Assembly (NCBI RefSeq): GCF_019753765.1
Contig: NZ_JAIJZW010000005.1
Location: 207,595-267,083, forward strand
Direction: 5' to 3'
Length of the DNA: 59,489 nt
Origin: Microbacterium marinilacus
GTDB lineage: Bacteria > Actinomycetota > Actinomycetes > Actinomycetales > Microbacteriaceae
The notes under the pieces were generated by a model, which was not told the origin of the DNA, made no database searches, and saw nothing but the letters and a program-made list of their open reading frames with translations. A program made the translations under genes and the position numbers. Numbering within the stretch: the first letter of the stretch is position 1; each line of letters begins with the position of its first letter. Below, piece by piece: positions 50,728-59,489 of this stretch.

Positions 50728-51797
50728 GAGCCGTCCCCGCCCGACAGGATGCGAGGGCTCTCCCACGGCCTGACCTCCTCGATCGCCAGCCGACCCGCGT
50801 CCTCGGTGAACCGCCCCACGCGCGCGAGCCCGCGCTCGCCGTCCGGACGCCGCTCGAGATGCAGCACGAAGCCGATCGCGCTGCAGACCTGGCGGGCGAC
50901 GGCGTGGTCGTCCATGCCGGCCAGCGCCCCGAGCGCCTCGAGACGGGCGGGCACCTCGGCCAGGCCGCTCGCGTGCAACGTGCCGGCCCCGCCGTCGTGG
51001 CCGGTGTTCAACGCGGTGAGCAGCTCCCGCACCTCTTCGCCGCGGCACTCCCCCACGACGATCCGGTCGGGGCGCATCCGCAGCGATTCCCGCACGAGGC
51101 GCGCCAGGTCGACGCCGCCGGCGCCCTCGAGGTTGGGCTGGCGTGCCTCGAGCGACACGTGGTGCGGATGGGCGATGCGCAGCTCGGCCACGTCCTCGAT
51201 CGTGACGATGCGCTCGTGCGCCGGTGCGTGCGCGAGGAGAGCCCCGAGCAGCGTGGTCTTGCCCGTGCCCGCCGCTCCCGTCACGAGCACGTTCTGCCTC
51301 TCGCGCACGATCCGCACGAGCCACCGCCGCGCCTCCTCGCCGAACGCGCCGCCACGGCACAGCGCGTCGAGGTCGGCGCCGCGCATCCGCGGGATGCGGA
51401 TCGACAGGGCCGTGCCGGTCGTCGCGATCGGCGGCAGCACGGCGTGCACCCGCACGCCGTCCTGCAGGCGCACGTCGACACACGGCGCCGCGTCGTCGAT
51501 GTGGCGCCCGCCGCGCGCGATCAGAGCGGTGGCGAGCTCGCGCACCTCGCGCTCCGAGGCGCGCCAGGAGGGATCGGCACGAGGGCCGTCGCCGCGATCG
51601 GCGAACAGCCCGTCCGCTCCGTTGACGAACACGTCGGTGACCTGAGGGTCGTCGATGTACGGGGCCAGCGCGTGCCAGGCCGATGCCGACGCAGAGGCGG
51701 GCGTCGCGGCTCCGGTCGCGTCCTCGTCCCTGCCGGGCTCCGTACGCCCGGAAGAGACGCGGGATGCGCGGGGCTGCACGACGAACGGCTCTGGCAT
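50724..51797 (-). CDS. tadA: TadA-family ATPase (pilus assembly / secretion)
   Basis: This 357-residue secretion ATPase of the VirB11/CpaF type has an N-terminal domain (about residues 40-150) and Walker A GAAGTGKT (174-181, K180). The Asp box is VTIEDVAELRI, the Walker B region RIVVGECRGEE and the His box TGHDGGAGTLHA. It powers assembly of the Tad/Flp pilin encoded downstream. No CpaE/Ssd (TadZ-like) gene precedes it; the upstream neighbour is the divergent acs. Confidence 0.9.
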   Translation of the reverse strand: MPEPFVVQPRASRVSSGRTEPGRDEDATGAATPASASASAWHALAPYIDDPQVTDVFVNGADGLFADRGDGPRADPSWRASEREVRELATALIARGGRHIDDAAPCVDVRLQDGVRVHAVLPPIATTGTALSIRIPRMRGADLDALCRGGAFGEEARRWLVRIVRERQNVLVTGAAGTGKTTLLGALLAHAPAHERIVTIEDVAELRIAHPHHVSLEARQPNLEGAGGVDLARLVRESLRMRPDRIVVGECRGEEVRELLTALNTGHDGGAGTLHASGLAEVPARLEALGALAGMDDHAVARQVCSAIGFVLHLERRPDGERGLARVGRFTEDAGRLAIEEVRPWESPRILSGGDGS

Positions 51798-52066
51798 GCT
51801 CCGACGCTAGGAAGCGCACGCACCGCCGGAGGCGGCGCGGCGGTACCGGCGGCACAACCAGCTCCTGCCGCCCGGCTGTGGACGAGCGTCACCGACTTTC
51901 GGCGGTATTGCCTGTCGGACGGCGGGCGTACATTCGCGATGCGGGCGGTCATCGTCCGCACGGGCGCAGACGCCCGGTCGCCGCGGAGCCGCGGCACGTC
52001 GAACCGAACGCGGTCCTGGTCGCATGACCGGGCCCGCAGGCCAAGTCGCAAAGGAGCGCGAGCCAC

Positions 52067-54058
<1,992 letters not shown>

Positions 54059-54073
54059 GCCCGCCGGTCAGTC

Positions 54074-54144
54074 CGCGAGAATCCGTTCCCGCGCCGACAA
54101 TGCGTGCAACACCCGCATTCTCGGCGCGGAGACGGATTCTCGCG
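54074..54144. repeat. 71-bp near-perfect palindrome between acs and ridA
   Basis: The 31-nt arms 54074-54104 and 54114-54144 are complementary at 28 of 31 positions around a 9-nt loop. Both ends read CGCGAGAATCCGT or its complement. It lies between the convergent acs and ridA genes, so it can act as a bidirectional terminator. Its length and near symmetry also fit a repeated extragenic palindrome or a miniature mobile element. Confidence 0.8.
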
Positions 54145-54171
54145 GTTCGGGCAGCGAAAGCCGCCGCGGGG

Positions 54172-54648
54172 TCACGCGAGGGTGAACGCCACCTCGACCT
54201 CGACGGGGGCGTCGAGCGGCAGCACCGCGACGCCGACGGCCGAGCGGGAGTGACGACCGGCCTCGCCGAAGATCTCGCCGAGCACCTCGCTGGCGCCGTT
54301 GATGACGGCGGGCTGGCCGGTGAACTCCGGCGCGGAGGCGACGAAGCCCGTGACCTTCAGCACGCCGGTGAGCCGGTCGACCCCGCCGGCGGCAGCCGCC
54401 GCGGCGGCGAGCGCGTTCAGGGCGCAGGTCCGTGCGTACGCCGCGGCGTCCTCAGCCGAGACCTCGGCGCCCACCTTGCCGGTCGCGGGGAGCGCACCGG
54501 CCGACATCGGCAGCTGGCCGGAGGTCTGCACGACGTCGCCGTGCACCTTGGCGGGGATGTACGCCGCGACCGGGGGCACGACCGACGGCAGCTCGATGCC
54601 GAGTTCGCGCAGTCGGTCGGAGACGGCGGTCGCCTGCGGCGCGCTCAC
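54172..54648 (-). CDS. RidA-family protein (enamine/imine deaminase)
   Basis: This 158-residue member of the YjgF/YER057c/UK114 family shows PAAYIPAKVHGDVVQTSGQLPM and the trimer-interface ending PVEVEVAFTLA. RidA hydrolyses reactive enamines formed by PLP enzymes. Length and the AVINGASEVLGEIFGEAGRHSRSAVGVAVLPLDAPVE stretch match the Rv3678c-like subgroup. The archetypal Arg of RidA is not obvious to me, so the activity is provisional. The GTG start overlaps the DUF4177-type gene stop (GTGA). Confidence 0.85.
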   Translation of the reverse strand: MSAPQATAVSDRLRELGIELPSVVPPVAAYIPAKVHGDVVQTSGQLPMSAGALPATGKVGAEVSAEDAAAYARTCALNALAAAAAAAGGVDRLTGVLKVTGFVASAPEFTGQPAVINGASEVLGEIFGEAGRHSRSAVGVAVLPLDAPVEVEVAFTLA

Positions 54649-54866
54649 TGGCCCTCTCCCTCGAACTGGCGTGCGGCCTGCGCCGCGGCGCCCAGCCCGG
54701 CGTTCTCGACGCCGCCGCCGACGGGTCGCTTCAGGTAGGCGACGAGGCCGCCCTCGGCGTTGGGGACGATCTGCACGAGCTCCCAGCCCTGCTTGCCCCA
54801 GTTGTTCAGGATCGCCGCGGTGTTGTGGATCAGCAGCGGCGTGGTCAGGTACTCCCACGTGGTCAT
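54645..54866 (-). CDS. DUF4177-type small protein
   Basis: This 73-residue protein has the core WEYLTTPLLIHNTAAILNNWGKQGWELVQIV, the DUF4177-like pattern of a small beta-alpha-beta domain, and an Ala/Gln-rich tail. It is coupled to ridA by a 4-bp overlap, an arrangement also seen in mycobacteria. Function unknown. Confidence 0.8.
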   Translation of the reverse strand: MTTWEYLTTPLLIHNTAAILNNWGKQGWELVQIVPNAEGGLVAYLKRPVGGGVENAGLGAAAQAARQFEGEGQ

Positions 54867-54983
54867 GGAGCGGTCCTTCCGGGTGTGGCCGGCGGGTCAC
54901 GATCCGGCGCCGGACCGCCGGGTCGACGGGGGGTGGGCCGTAGCGACGCGCCCGGGATCCGGAAATCGCTCAGACTGACGGCT

Positions 54984-54989
54984 TACGAT
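54984..54989 (+). promoter_or_regulatory. -10 element of a probable leaderless promoter for the PBP gene
   Basis: TACGAT is followed by exactly 6 bp and then the ATG at 54996. No ribosome binding site is seen. Confidence 0.6.
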
Positions 54990-54995
54990 CACCCT

Positions 54996-57605
54996 ATGCC
55001 TCATGCGAAAAGGACGGCCAGCGGTGTGCTCGGCGGCGTGCTCGGCCTGGTCGGCCTGAGCGCCGCCGCGGGTGTGCTCGTCACCGCGGCAGTGACCCCC
55101 GCGATCGCGGTTTCGGGCTACGCGGCGTCGAGCGCGATCTCGCTGTTCGACAACCTCCCGAGCAACCTGGAGGTCGACCAGCCCATGCTGCCGTCGACCA
55201 TCTACGTCGACGACCCCAACAGCGACGAGCCGTACGCGCTCGCCACCTTCTACGACCAGAACCGCGACCCGGTCGAGTACGACGAGGTCTCGTCGCTGGT
55301 GTACGACGCGCTGCTGTCCAGCGAGGACCCGCGCTACTACGAGCACGGCGGCATCGACCTGCTCGGCACGACGACGGCGCTCGTGAACAACCTGCGCAGC
55401 GGCAGCACGCGCGGTGGCTCGTCCATCAGCCAGCAGTACGTGAAGAACGTGCTGATCCAGGAGTGCGAGCAGGACTCCGAGGGTGCGACGGCCGAGGAGA
55501 TCCAGGCGGCTCAGGCGGCGTGCTACCTCGAGGCGACCAACTCGGATGGCGCGGAGGGCATCGGCCGCAAGCTGCAGGAGATGCGCTTCGCGATCGCGAT
55601 CGAGAAGAAGTACTCGAAGGAGCAGATCCTCCTCGGCTACCTCAACATCGCGAACTTCGGCGGCGTGACCTACGGCATCGAGGCCGCCGCACAGTACTAC
55701 TTCGGCGTCTCGGCGAAGGACGTCTCGCTCACGCAGGCCGCGACCCTCGCCGGCATCGTGCAGAATCCGAACTACTACCGCATCGATGTCAAGGACGGGT
55801 CGTACACGCAGTCGGACGGCACCCGGATCAACGGTGAGGCCGACGGCTGGGCCGAGACGAAGGACCGTCGCAACTACGTGCTGACGCGCATGTACGAGGA
55901 CGGGAAGATCACCGAGGCGGAATACAAGGAGGCCCACGCGTCACCCGTGGAGCCGGATATCAATCCGCGGGAGAAGGGCTGCAGCACGGCCGGTGGATCG
56001 GCGTACTTCTGCAAGTACGTGCAGGCGGTGATCGAGAACGACCCGGACCTCGGGCCGGAGCTCCTGCGTCGCGGCGGCCTGGAGATCTACACCACGCTCG
56101 ACATGAGCGTGCAGCTGCCTGCGGAGCAGGCGATGACCGAGTACGCGCCAGCCTATGTCGACGGCATGGACTTCGGTGCCACCGGCATCACTCTCGAAGC
56201 CGACACCGGTCGCATCCTCGCGATGGTGCAGAACACGAAGTTCAACGAATCGGCGGAGGCCGGCCAGGGCGAGACATCGCTCGTCTATGCGGCGGACTAT
56301 GAGTACGGCAGATCCAGCGGATTTGCCCTCGGGTCGACCTTCAAGGTCTTCACCCTGCTCGATTGGCTCGAACAGGGGCACTCGATCCGCGAGACGCTCA
56401 ACGGCGTCAATAGAAACGCCTTCGAGGGGTTCAACTGCGACGGCAGCCCGATTCCGCAGGGAAGTCGGATTGCGAACTTCAACAACGTCTCGGGGTACAC
56501 CGGAACCGTGCAGAGCTTCACGCGCGACTCGTTGAACTCGGGCTTCCTCGCGATGGGCGCGAAGCTGAATCTCTGCGACATCCTGCGCGTGGCCGACCGG
56601 CTTGATGTGCCGACCGGCTACGGCGAGAAGATCTCCGAGATGGCGAACTTCCAGAACCCGTTCGGCTTGCTCGGCTCCGCGAACATCGCGCCCCTCGCGA
56701 TGGCGTCCGTCTACGCGACGATCGCGAACAACGGCTCGCAGTGCACGCCGACCGCGATCGAGCGGATCGTCGGCCCGGACGGCGAGGAGGAGCCGCTGCC
56801 GGAGAGCACCTGCGAGCAGAAGCTCTCTCCCGAGGTGGCGGCGACCGCGGCCAGCGCGCTGGCCAGTGTGATGAACGGCGGCGGCACGGGTGCGCTGGCC
56901 CGCAACAACGACGGCATCCCGGTGATCGGCAAGACCGGAACGAACGAGAAGGACCAGACGGCGCTCGTCGAGACCTCGACGAAGGCCACCACCTTCGTGT
57001 GGATCGGCAACGCCAGCTCGATCGACACCGACGGCGATGGACAGGGCGACTACAAGGCCGACCTGTTCCAGACCTGGGCGAACGGCCGCCTGATCAAGGA
57101 CATCCGCTTCGGTCTCGCAAGAGACATTCAGGCGGCGGCGAACGCCGCCTATCCGGGCGGACAGTTCCCGCCCGCGGACCCGAACCTCTCGAGGCAGGTG
57201 CTCACCGACCTCCCGAGCGTGATCGGCCAGACGGTCGATCAGGCGACCTGGACCCTCCGCAACGCCGGGTTCAGCGTCGTGGTCGGGGATCCCGTCGCGG
57301 GCACCCAGGACGAGGGCCTGATCGAGGCGCAGGATCCGGGTGCGGGCCGCGTCGCGGGCGGCACGACCGTCACGATCTCGCCGAGCAACGGCGAGGGGAC
57401 GACCGTGCCGGACGTGCAGGGGCAGTCGCTCAGGGACGCCCTGGACGCGGTGTCGGACGCGGGCCTCAACGCCGAGCGGGGCGAGTGCTCCGAGGACGGC
57501 AACTCGGGTGCCGGCCGCGCGACCGGGACGAGCCCGGGCGCCGACACGGTGCTGTCCCGCGGTGACACGGTCACCGTCGACTACGTGCGCAAGAGCTGCG
57601 ACTAG
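54996..57605 (+). CDS. Bifunctional penicillin-binding protein with PASTA domains (PonA2-like)
   Basis: This 869-residue class A PBP has one N-terminal membrane helix (about residues 10-40). The GT51 glycosyltransferase domain has catalytic E110 (SSEDPRYYEHGG) and GGSSISQQYVKN. The transpeptidase has S447-x-x-K450 (STFK), S512-x-N and K646-T-G. Two C-terminal PASTA repeats follow (about 725-865). It polymerises and cross-links peptidoglycan outside the membrane. Codons from about 55920 to 56590 are clearly richer in A/T at third positions (AGA, ATT, AAT, GGA, TTT) than either side. The stop overlaps the metallophosphoesterase start (TAGTG), the same pair as Rv3682-Rv3683. Confidence 0.93.
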   Translation: MPHAKRTASGVLGGVLGLVGLSAAAGVLVTAAVTPAIAVSGYAASSAISLFDNLPSNLEVDQPMLPSTIYVDDPNSDEPYALATFYDQNRDPVEYDEVSSLVYDALLSSEDPRYYEHGGIDLLGTTTALVNNLRSGSTRGGSSISQQYVKNVLIQECEQDSEGATAEEIQAAQAACYLEATNSDGAEGIGRKLQEMRFAIAIEKKYSKEQILLGYLNIANFGGVTYGIEAAAQYYFGVSAKDVSLTQAATLAGIVQNPNYYRIDVKDGSYTQSDGTRINGEADGWAETKDRRNYVLTRMYEDGKITEAEYKEAHASPVEPDINPREKGCSTAGGSAYFCKYVQAVIENDPDLGPELLRRGGLEIYTTLDMSVQLPAEQAMTEYAPAYVDGMDFGATGITLEADTGRILAMVQNTKFNESAEAGQGETSLVYAADYEYGRSSGFALGSTFKVFTLLDWLEQGHSIRETLNGVNRNAFEGFNCDGSPIPQGSRIANFNNVSGYTGTVQSFTRDSLNSGFLAMGAKLNLCDILRVADRLDVPTGYGEKISEMANFQNPFGLLGSANIAPLAMASVYATIANNGSQCTPTAIERIVGPDGEEEPLPESTCEQKLSPEVAATAASALASVMNGGGTGALARNNDGIPVIGKTGTNEKDQTALVETSTKATTFVWIGNASSIDTDGDGQGDYKADLFQTWANGRLIKDIRFGLARDIQAAANAAYPGGQFPPADPNLSRQVLTDLPSVIGQTVDQATWTLRNAGFSVVVGDPVAGTQDEGLIEAQDPGAGRVAGGTTVTISPSNGEGTTVPDVQGQSLRDALDAVSDAGLNAERGECSEDGNSGAGRATGTSPGADTVLSRGDTVTVDYVRKSCD

Positions 57606-58525
57606 TGGCGTCCGCCTCCCGCGGCGCGCTGGCCGCGCTGGGTGCCCTCGCGGCGGCCGGCGCGGCCAGCGCCGTCTGGGGCATCGGCATCGAGCGCCAG
57701 CTGTTCACCGTGCGCCGCCACGTGGTGCGCATGCTCGAGCCGGGCAGCACGCCCATCCGGATCCTGCACATCTCGGACGCCCACATGGCGCCGTGGCAGC
57801 ATCGCAAGCAGCGGTGGATGGCGCGACTCGCGGCCCTGCGGCCCGACCTGGTCGTCAGCACGGGCGACGCTCTCGGCCATTCGGAGGGCCTCGCCGGCGT
57901 CCGCGCGGCCCTCTCGCCGCTGCGCGGCGTGCCGGGCGTCTACGTGCACGGGTCGAACGACCTGTGGGGCCCCGGCCCGCGCAACCCGTTCCGCTACTTC
58001 CGGGGGCCGTCCGAGCGCACGCCGAAGGCCGTGCGGCTCGACACCGAGGCGCTCGATGCGTTCCTGACCGACGACCTCGGCTGGAGCAGCGTCGACAACG
58101 GCGCGGCGACGCTGAGCGTGCGCGGCGGCGAGGTGCGGGTGTTCGGGGTGGGCGATGCCCATCACGGCCTCGACGACGTTCCGGCGTCGCTGGACGCGCT
58201 CGCCTCTCAGCCGGACGCTCCCCTGACGTTCGGCGTGATGCACGCCCCCTACCGCCGGGTGCTCGACGACTTCACGGACGCGGGCGCCGACTTCCTGTTC
58301 GCCGGTCATACGCACGGCGGCCAGGTGCGCGTGCCGTTCTACGGCGCGCTCGTGGCGAACTGCGACATCCCCCTGCGTCAGGCGCGCGGGCTGTCGACCT
58401 GGACCCACCGCGGACGGATCACGCCGCTCAACGTGAGCGCCGGCCTCGGCCACTCGATCTACGCCCCCGTACGGTTCGCATGCCGGCCGGAGGCCTCGCT
58501 GATCACGCTCGCGCCGCGCGCCTGA
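57605..58525 (+). CDS. Membrane-anchored metallophosphoesterase
   Basis: This 306-residue protein has an N-terminal membrane helix (about residues 8-27). A calcineurin-like phosphoesterase core has all motifs: HISDAHM, STGDALG, GSNDLWGP, MHAPYRRV and GHTHGGQV. The GTG start overlaps the PBP stop by 1 nt, so it is translated with the PBP. Its substrate is probably a lipid or cell-wall phosphate given that partner (inference); Rv3683 has the same position. Confidence 0.88.
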   Translation: MASASRGALAALGALAAAGAASAVWGIGIERQLFTVRRHVVRMLEPGSTPIRILHISDAHMAPWQHRKQRWMARLAALRPDLVVSTGDALGHSEGLAGVRAALSPLRGVPGVYVHGSNDLWGPGPRNPFRYFRGPSERTPKAVRLDTEALDAFLTDDLGWSSVDNGAATLSVRGGEVRVFGVGDAHHGLDDVPASLDALASQPDAPLTFGVMHAPYRRVLDDFTDAGADFLFAGHTHGGQVRVPFYGALVANCDIPLRQARGLSTWTHRGRITPLNVSAGLGHSIYAPVRFACRPEASLITLAPRA

Positions 58526-58616
58526 GGCCGCCCGGCACACACCCGCCCTCCTCGCCAGGCTCCTGTCGCAGCGGTGAGCGACCCCCTAGGGTGAGGCGCA
58601 GAAGAGAGGCGGGGTC

Positions 58617-59042
58617 ATGAGCGACGGACTCAGCAAGGAAGAGCGCGACGCGGTCAAGCAGCGCGCGAAGGAGCTGCGCGAGCAGGAGAAGGCCGGCAAG
58701 AACCGCGCGGCGGGCGAGAAGTCGGTGCTCGAGGCGATCGCGAAGCTCGAGCCCGACGACCGGTCGCTCGCCGAGAGCTGGTACAAGGTCGTCTCGGAGA
58801 CGGCGCCCGCGCTCGTGCCGAAGACCTATTACGGCATGCCCGGCTTCGCGAACGCCGAGGGCAAGATCGTGGTCTTCCTGCAGCCGGCCGCGAAGTTCAA
58901 GACGCGCTACTCGACGATCGGCTTCGAGGACCGCGCCGCTCTCGACGACGGCGAGATGTGGCCGACCGCCTTCGCGGTGCTCACGTGGACGCCGAAGGTC
59001 GCGAAGCGGGTCGCCGACCTGGTGCGCACTGCGACGGCCTGA
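58617..59042 (+). CDS. DUF1801 / YdhG-like small protein
   Basis: This 141-residue soluble protein has a charged helical N-terminus (SKEERDAVKQRAKELREQEKAGK), then a YdhG-like core: KTYYGMPGFANAEGKIVVFLQPAAKFKTRYSTIGFED. The family includes proposed iron chaperones, but the function here is unknown. TAGGGT, a likely -10, lies 24 bp before the ATG, giving a short leader with GAGGCGGGG. A bidirectional terminator follows. Confidence 0.8.
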   Translation: MSDGLSKEERDAVKQRAKELREQEKAGKNRAAGEKSVLEAIAKLEPDDRSLAESWYKVVSETAPALVPKTYYGMPGFANAEGKIVVFLQPAAKFKTRYSTIGFEDRAALDDGEMWPTAFAVLTWTPKVAKRVADLVRTATA

Positions 59043-59077
59043 CACGCGGCCGCGTCGCACGGTCCACGAAACGCGAG

Positions 59078-59107
59078 AGAGGGACCCGCCTTCCGGCGAG
59101 TCCCTCT
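59078..59107. terminator. Terminator between the DUF1801-like gene and tRNA-Pro
   Basis: An imperfect stem (59078-59090 with 59095-59107, one mismatch) has a TTCC loop and is followed on the plus strand by TCTTGTG after the stem. It separates the convergent gene and tRNA-Pro, and may serve both. Confidence 0.7.
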
Positions 59108-59113
59108 TCTTGT

Positions 59114-59188
<75 letters not shown>

Positions 59189-59203
59189 TTTTGCAACCCC
59201 GCA

Positions 59204-59209
59204 AGTCTA
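59204..59209 (-). promoter_or_regulatory. -10 element of the tRNA-Pro promoter
   Basis: TAGACT on the minus strand ends 15 bp before the mature tRNA-Pro 5' end, giving a leader of about 8-9 nt. Confidence 0.45.
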
Positions 59210-59303
59210 CCTGATCCGGCGACCGCCTACGAACCACGACGGATCGGTCCGGCCCGCCGGCTCCCCCGCTCGGCACCGCCGCGGCCTCTCCGGCGCGACC
59301 GCC

Positions 59304-59309
59304 TAGGCT
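59304..59309 (+). promoter_or_regulatory. -10 element of a probable leaderless promoter for the HAD gene
   Basis: TAGGCT is followed by exactly 6 bp and then the ATG at 59316. Confidence 0.55.
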
Positions 59310-59315
59310 GAGGGG

Positions 59316-59489
59316 ATGACCTCCGCGCCTCCCGCTGACGCATCGTTCGCCGCGCCCGCCCGGGTGGTGGCGTTCGACCTCGACGACACGCTGGCCCCGT
59401 CGAAGAGCCCGATCGATCCGCGGATCGGCGAGCTGTTGGTGCGGCTGGCGGAGCGGGTGGAGGTGGCGATCATCTCCGGTGGCCAGATC
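59316..59489 (+). CDS. HAD-superfamily phosphatase, phosphomannomutase-like (5' part only)
   Basis: The first 58 codons are present before the window ends. The HAD motif I, FDLDDTLAPSKSPI, has the nucleophile and acid Asp pair followed by the APSK stretch of eukaryote-type phosphomannomutases, and VEVAIISGGQI is motif II. If the rest agrees, it would interconvert mannose-6-P and mannose-1-P. A Cof-type HAD-IIB phosphatase is the main alternative. Confidence 0.75.
   Translation, partial: MTSAPPADASFAAPARVVAFDLDDTLAPSKSPIDPRIGELLVRLAERVEVAIISGGQI

Noticed and set aside
51798..52066. Small ORFs and an operator in the tadA-acs divergent gap
   Set aside because: The plus-strand ORF beginning near 51939 lacks a ribosome binding site and runs into acs out of frame. 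No palindrome convincing enough to call was found.

Overview
The window is high-GC DNA (roughly 70 %, strong G/C bias at third codon positions). It carries a typical actinobacterial housekeeping set: GlnR, SenX3-RegX3-like phosphate sensing, a Nudix/histidine-phosphatase MutT1, a bifunctional penicillin-binding protein with PASTA domains, and a reduced Tad pilus cluster. Several families that I associate with Microbacteriaceae are also present (DUF7882, DUF4244, the conserved protein at 17575-18204). A Microbacterium-like organism is the best guess. This is inference from gene content; no 16S gene is present. No insertion sequence, prophage, CRISPR array or rRNA operon is visible, so this is chromosomal core plus a few catabolic and uptake islands.

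Layout. (1) 1-17.3 kb is a phosphate block. It holds senX3-regX3 divergent from phoU, gpmA, a methyltransferase, a FUSC-type exporter, a YgfZ/nitrobindin-like pair and small membrane proteins. These are followed by glnR, ppk-mutT1 and pstSCAB, then pabC. Three PHO-box-like GTTCACC repeat sites lie before phoU/senX3, ppk and pstS, so the regulators and their likely targets are all in the window. (2) 17.3-21.3 kb has a candidate structured small RNA, an esterase and a dehydrogenase with a divergent LacI regulator, and tRNA-Lys. (3) 21.3-27.8 kb is an iron-siderophore uptake locus: a siderophore-interacting protein fused to a methyltransferase-like domain, a binding lipoprotein, an AraC regulator, two FecCD permeases and an ATPase. 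A candidate iron box lies between the divergent halves. (4) 27.9-36.6 kb is a mixed set: membrane proteins, two alpha/beta hydrolases, TetR, a PEP-mutase-like lyase, a transglutaminase, pncA, a GyrI-like protein, a methyltransferase and a rhodanese. tRNA-Thr follows.

(5) 36.9-42.4 kb is an L-rhamnonate catabolic operon (FAH-type hydrolase, RhmD, medium-chain dehydrogenase, MFS transporter). An IclR regulator and two overlapping palindromic operator candidates precede it. (6) 42.3-51.8 kb, all on the minus strand, has a lipoprotein peptidase, holB, tmk, topA and a small Tad cluster (TadE-like, TadE, DUF4244, a TadB-TadC fusion, TadA). (7) 52-59.5 kb has acs, a long intergenic palindrome, ridA and DUF4177, the PonA2-like PBP with its metallophosphoesterase, a DUF1801-like protein, tRNA-Pro and the start of a phosphomannomutase-like HAD gene. 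As I recall it, regions 6-7 follow the same gene order as the Mycobacterium tuberculosis segment from holB/topA through the Tad genes and acs to ponA2.

Two general traits stand out. Many genes are chained by 4-bp ATGA/GTGA overlaps. At least seven genes have a TANNNT hexamer exactly 6 bp before the ATG, which predicts leaderless transcripts. The most novel-looking items are the candidate 90-nt RNA at 17358-17450, the siderophore reductase/methyltransferase fusion, the TadB-TadC fusion, the composition shift inside the PBP transpeptidase domain, and the 71-bp palindrome after acs.
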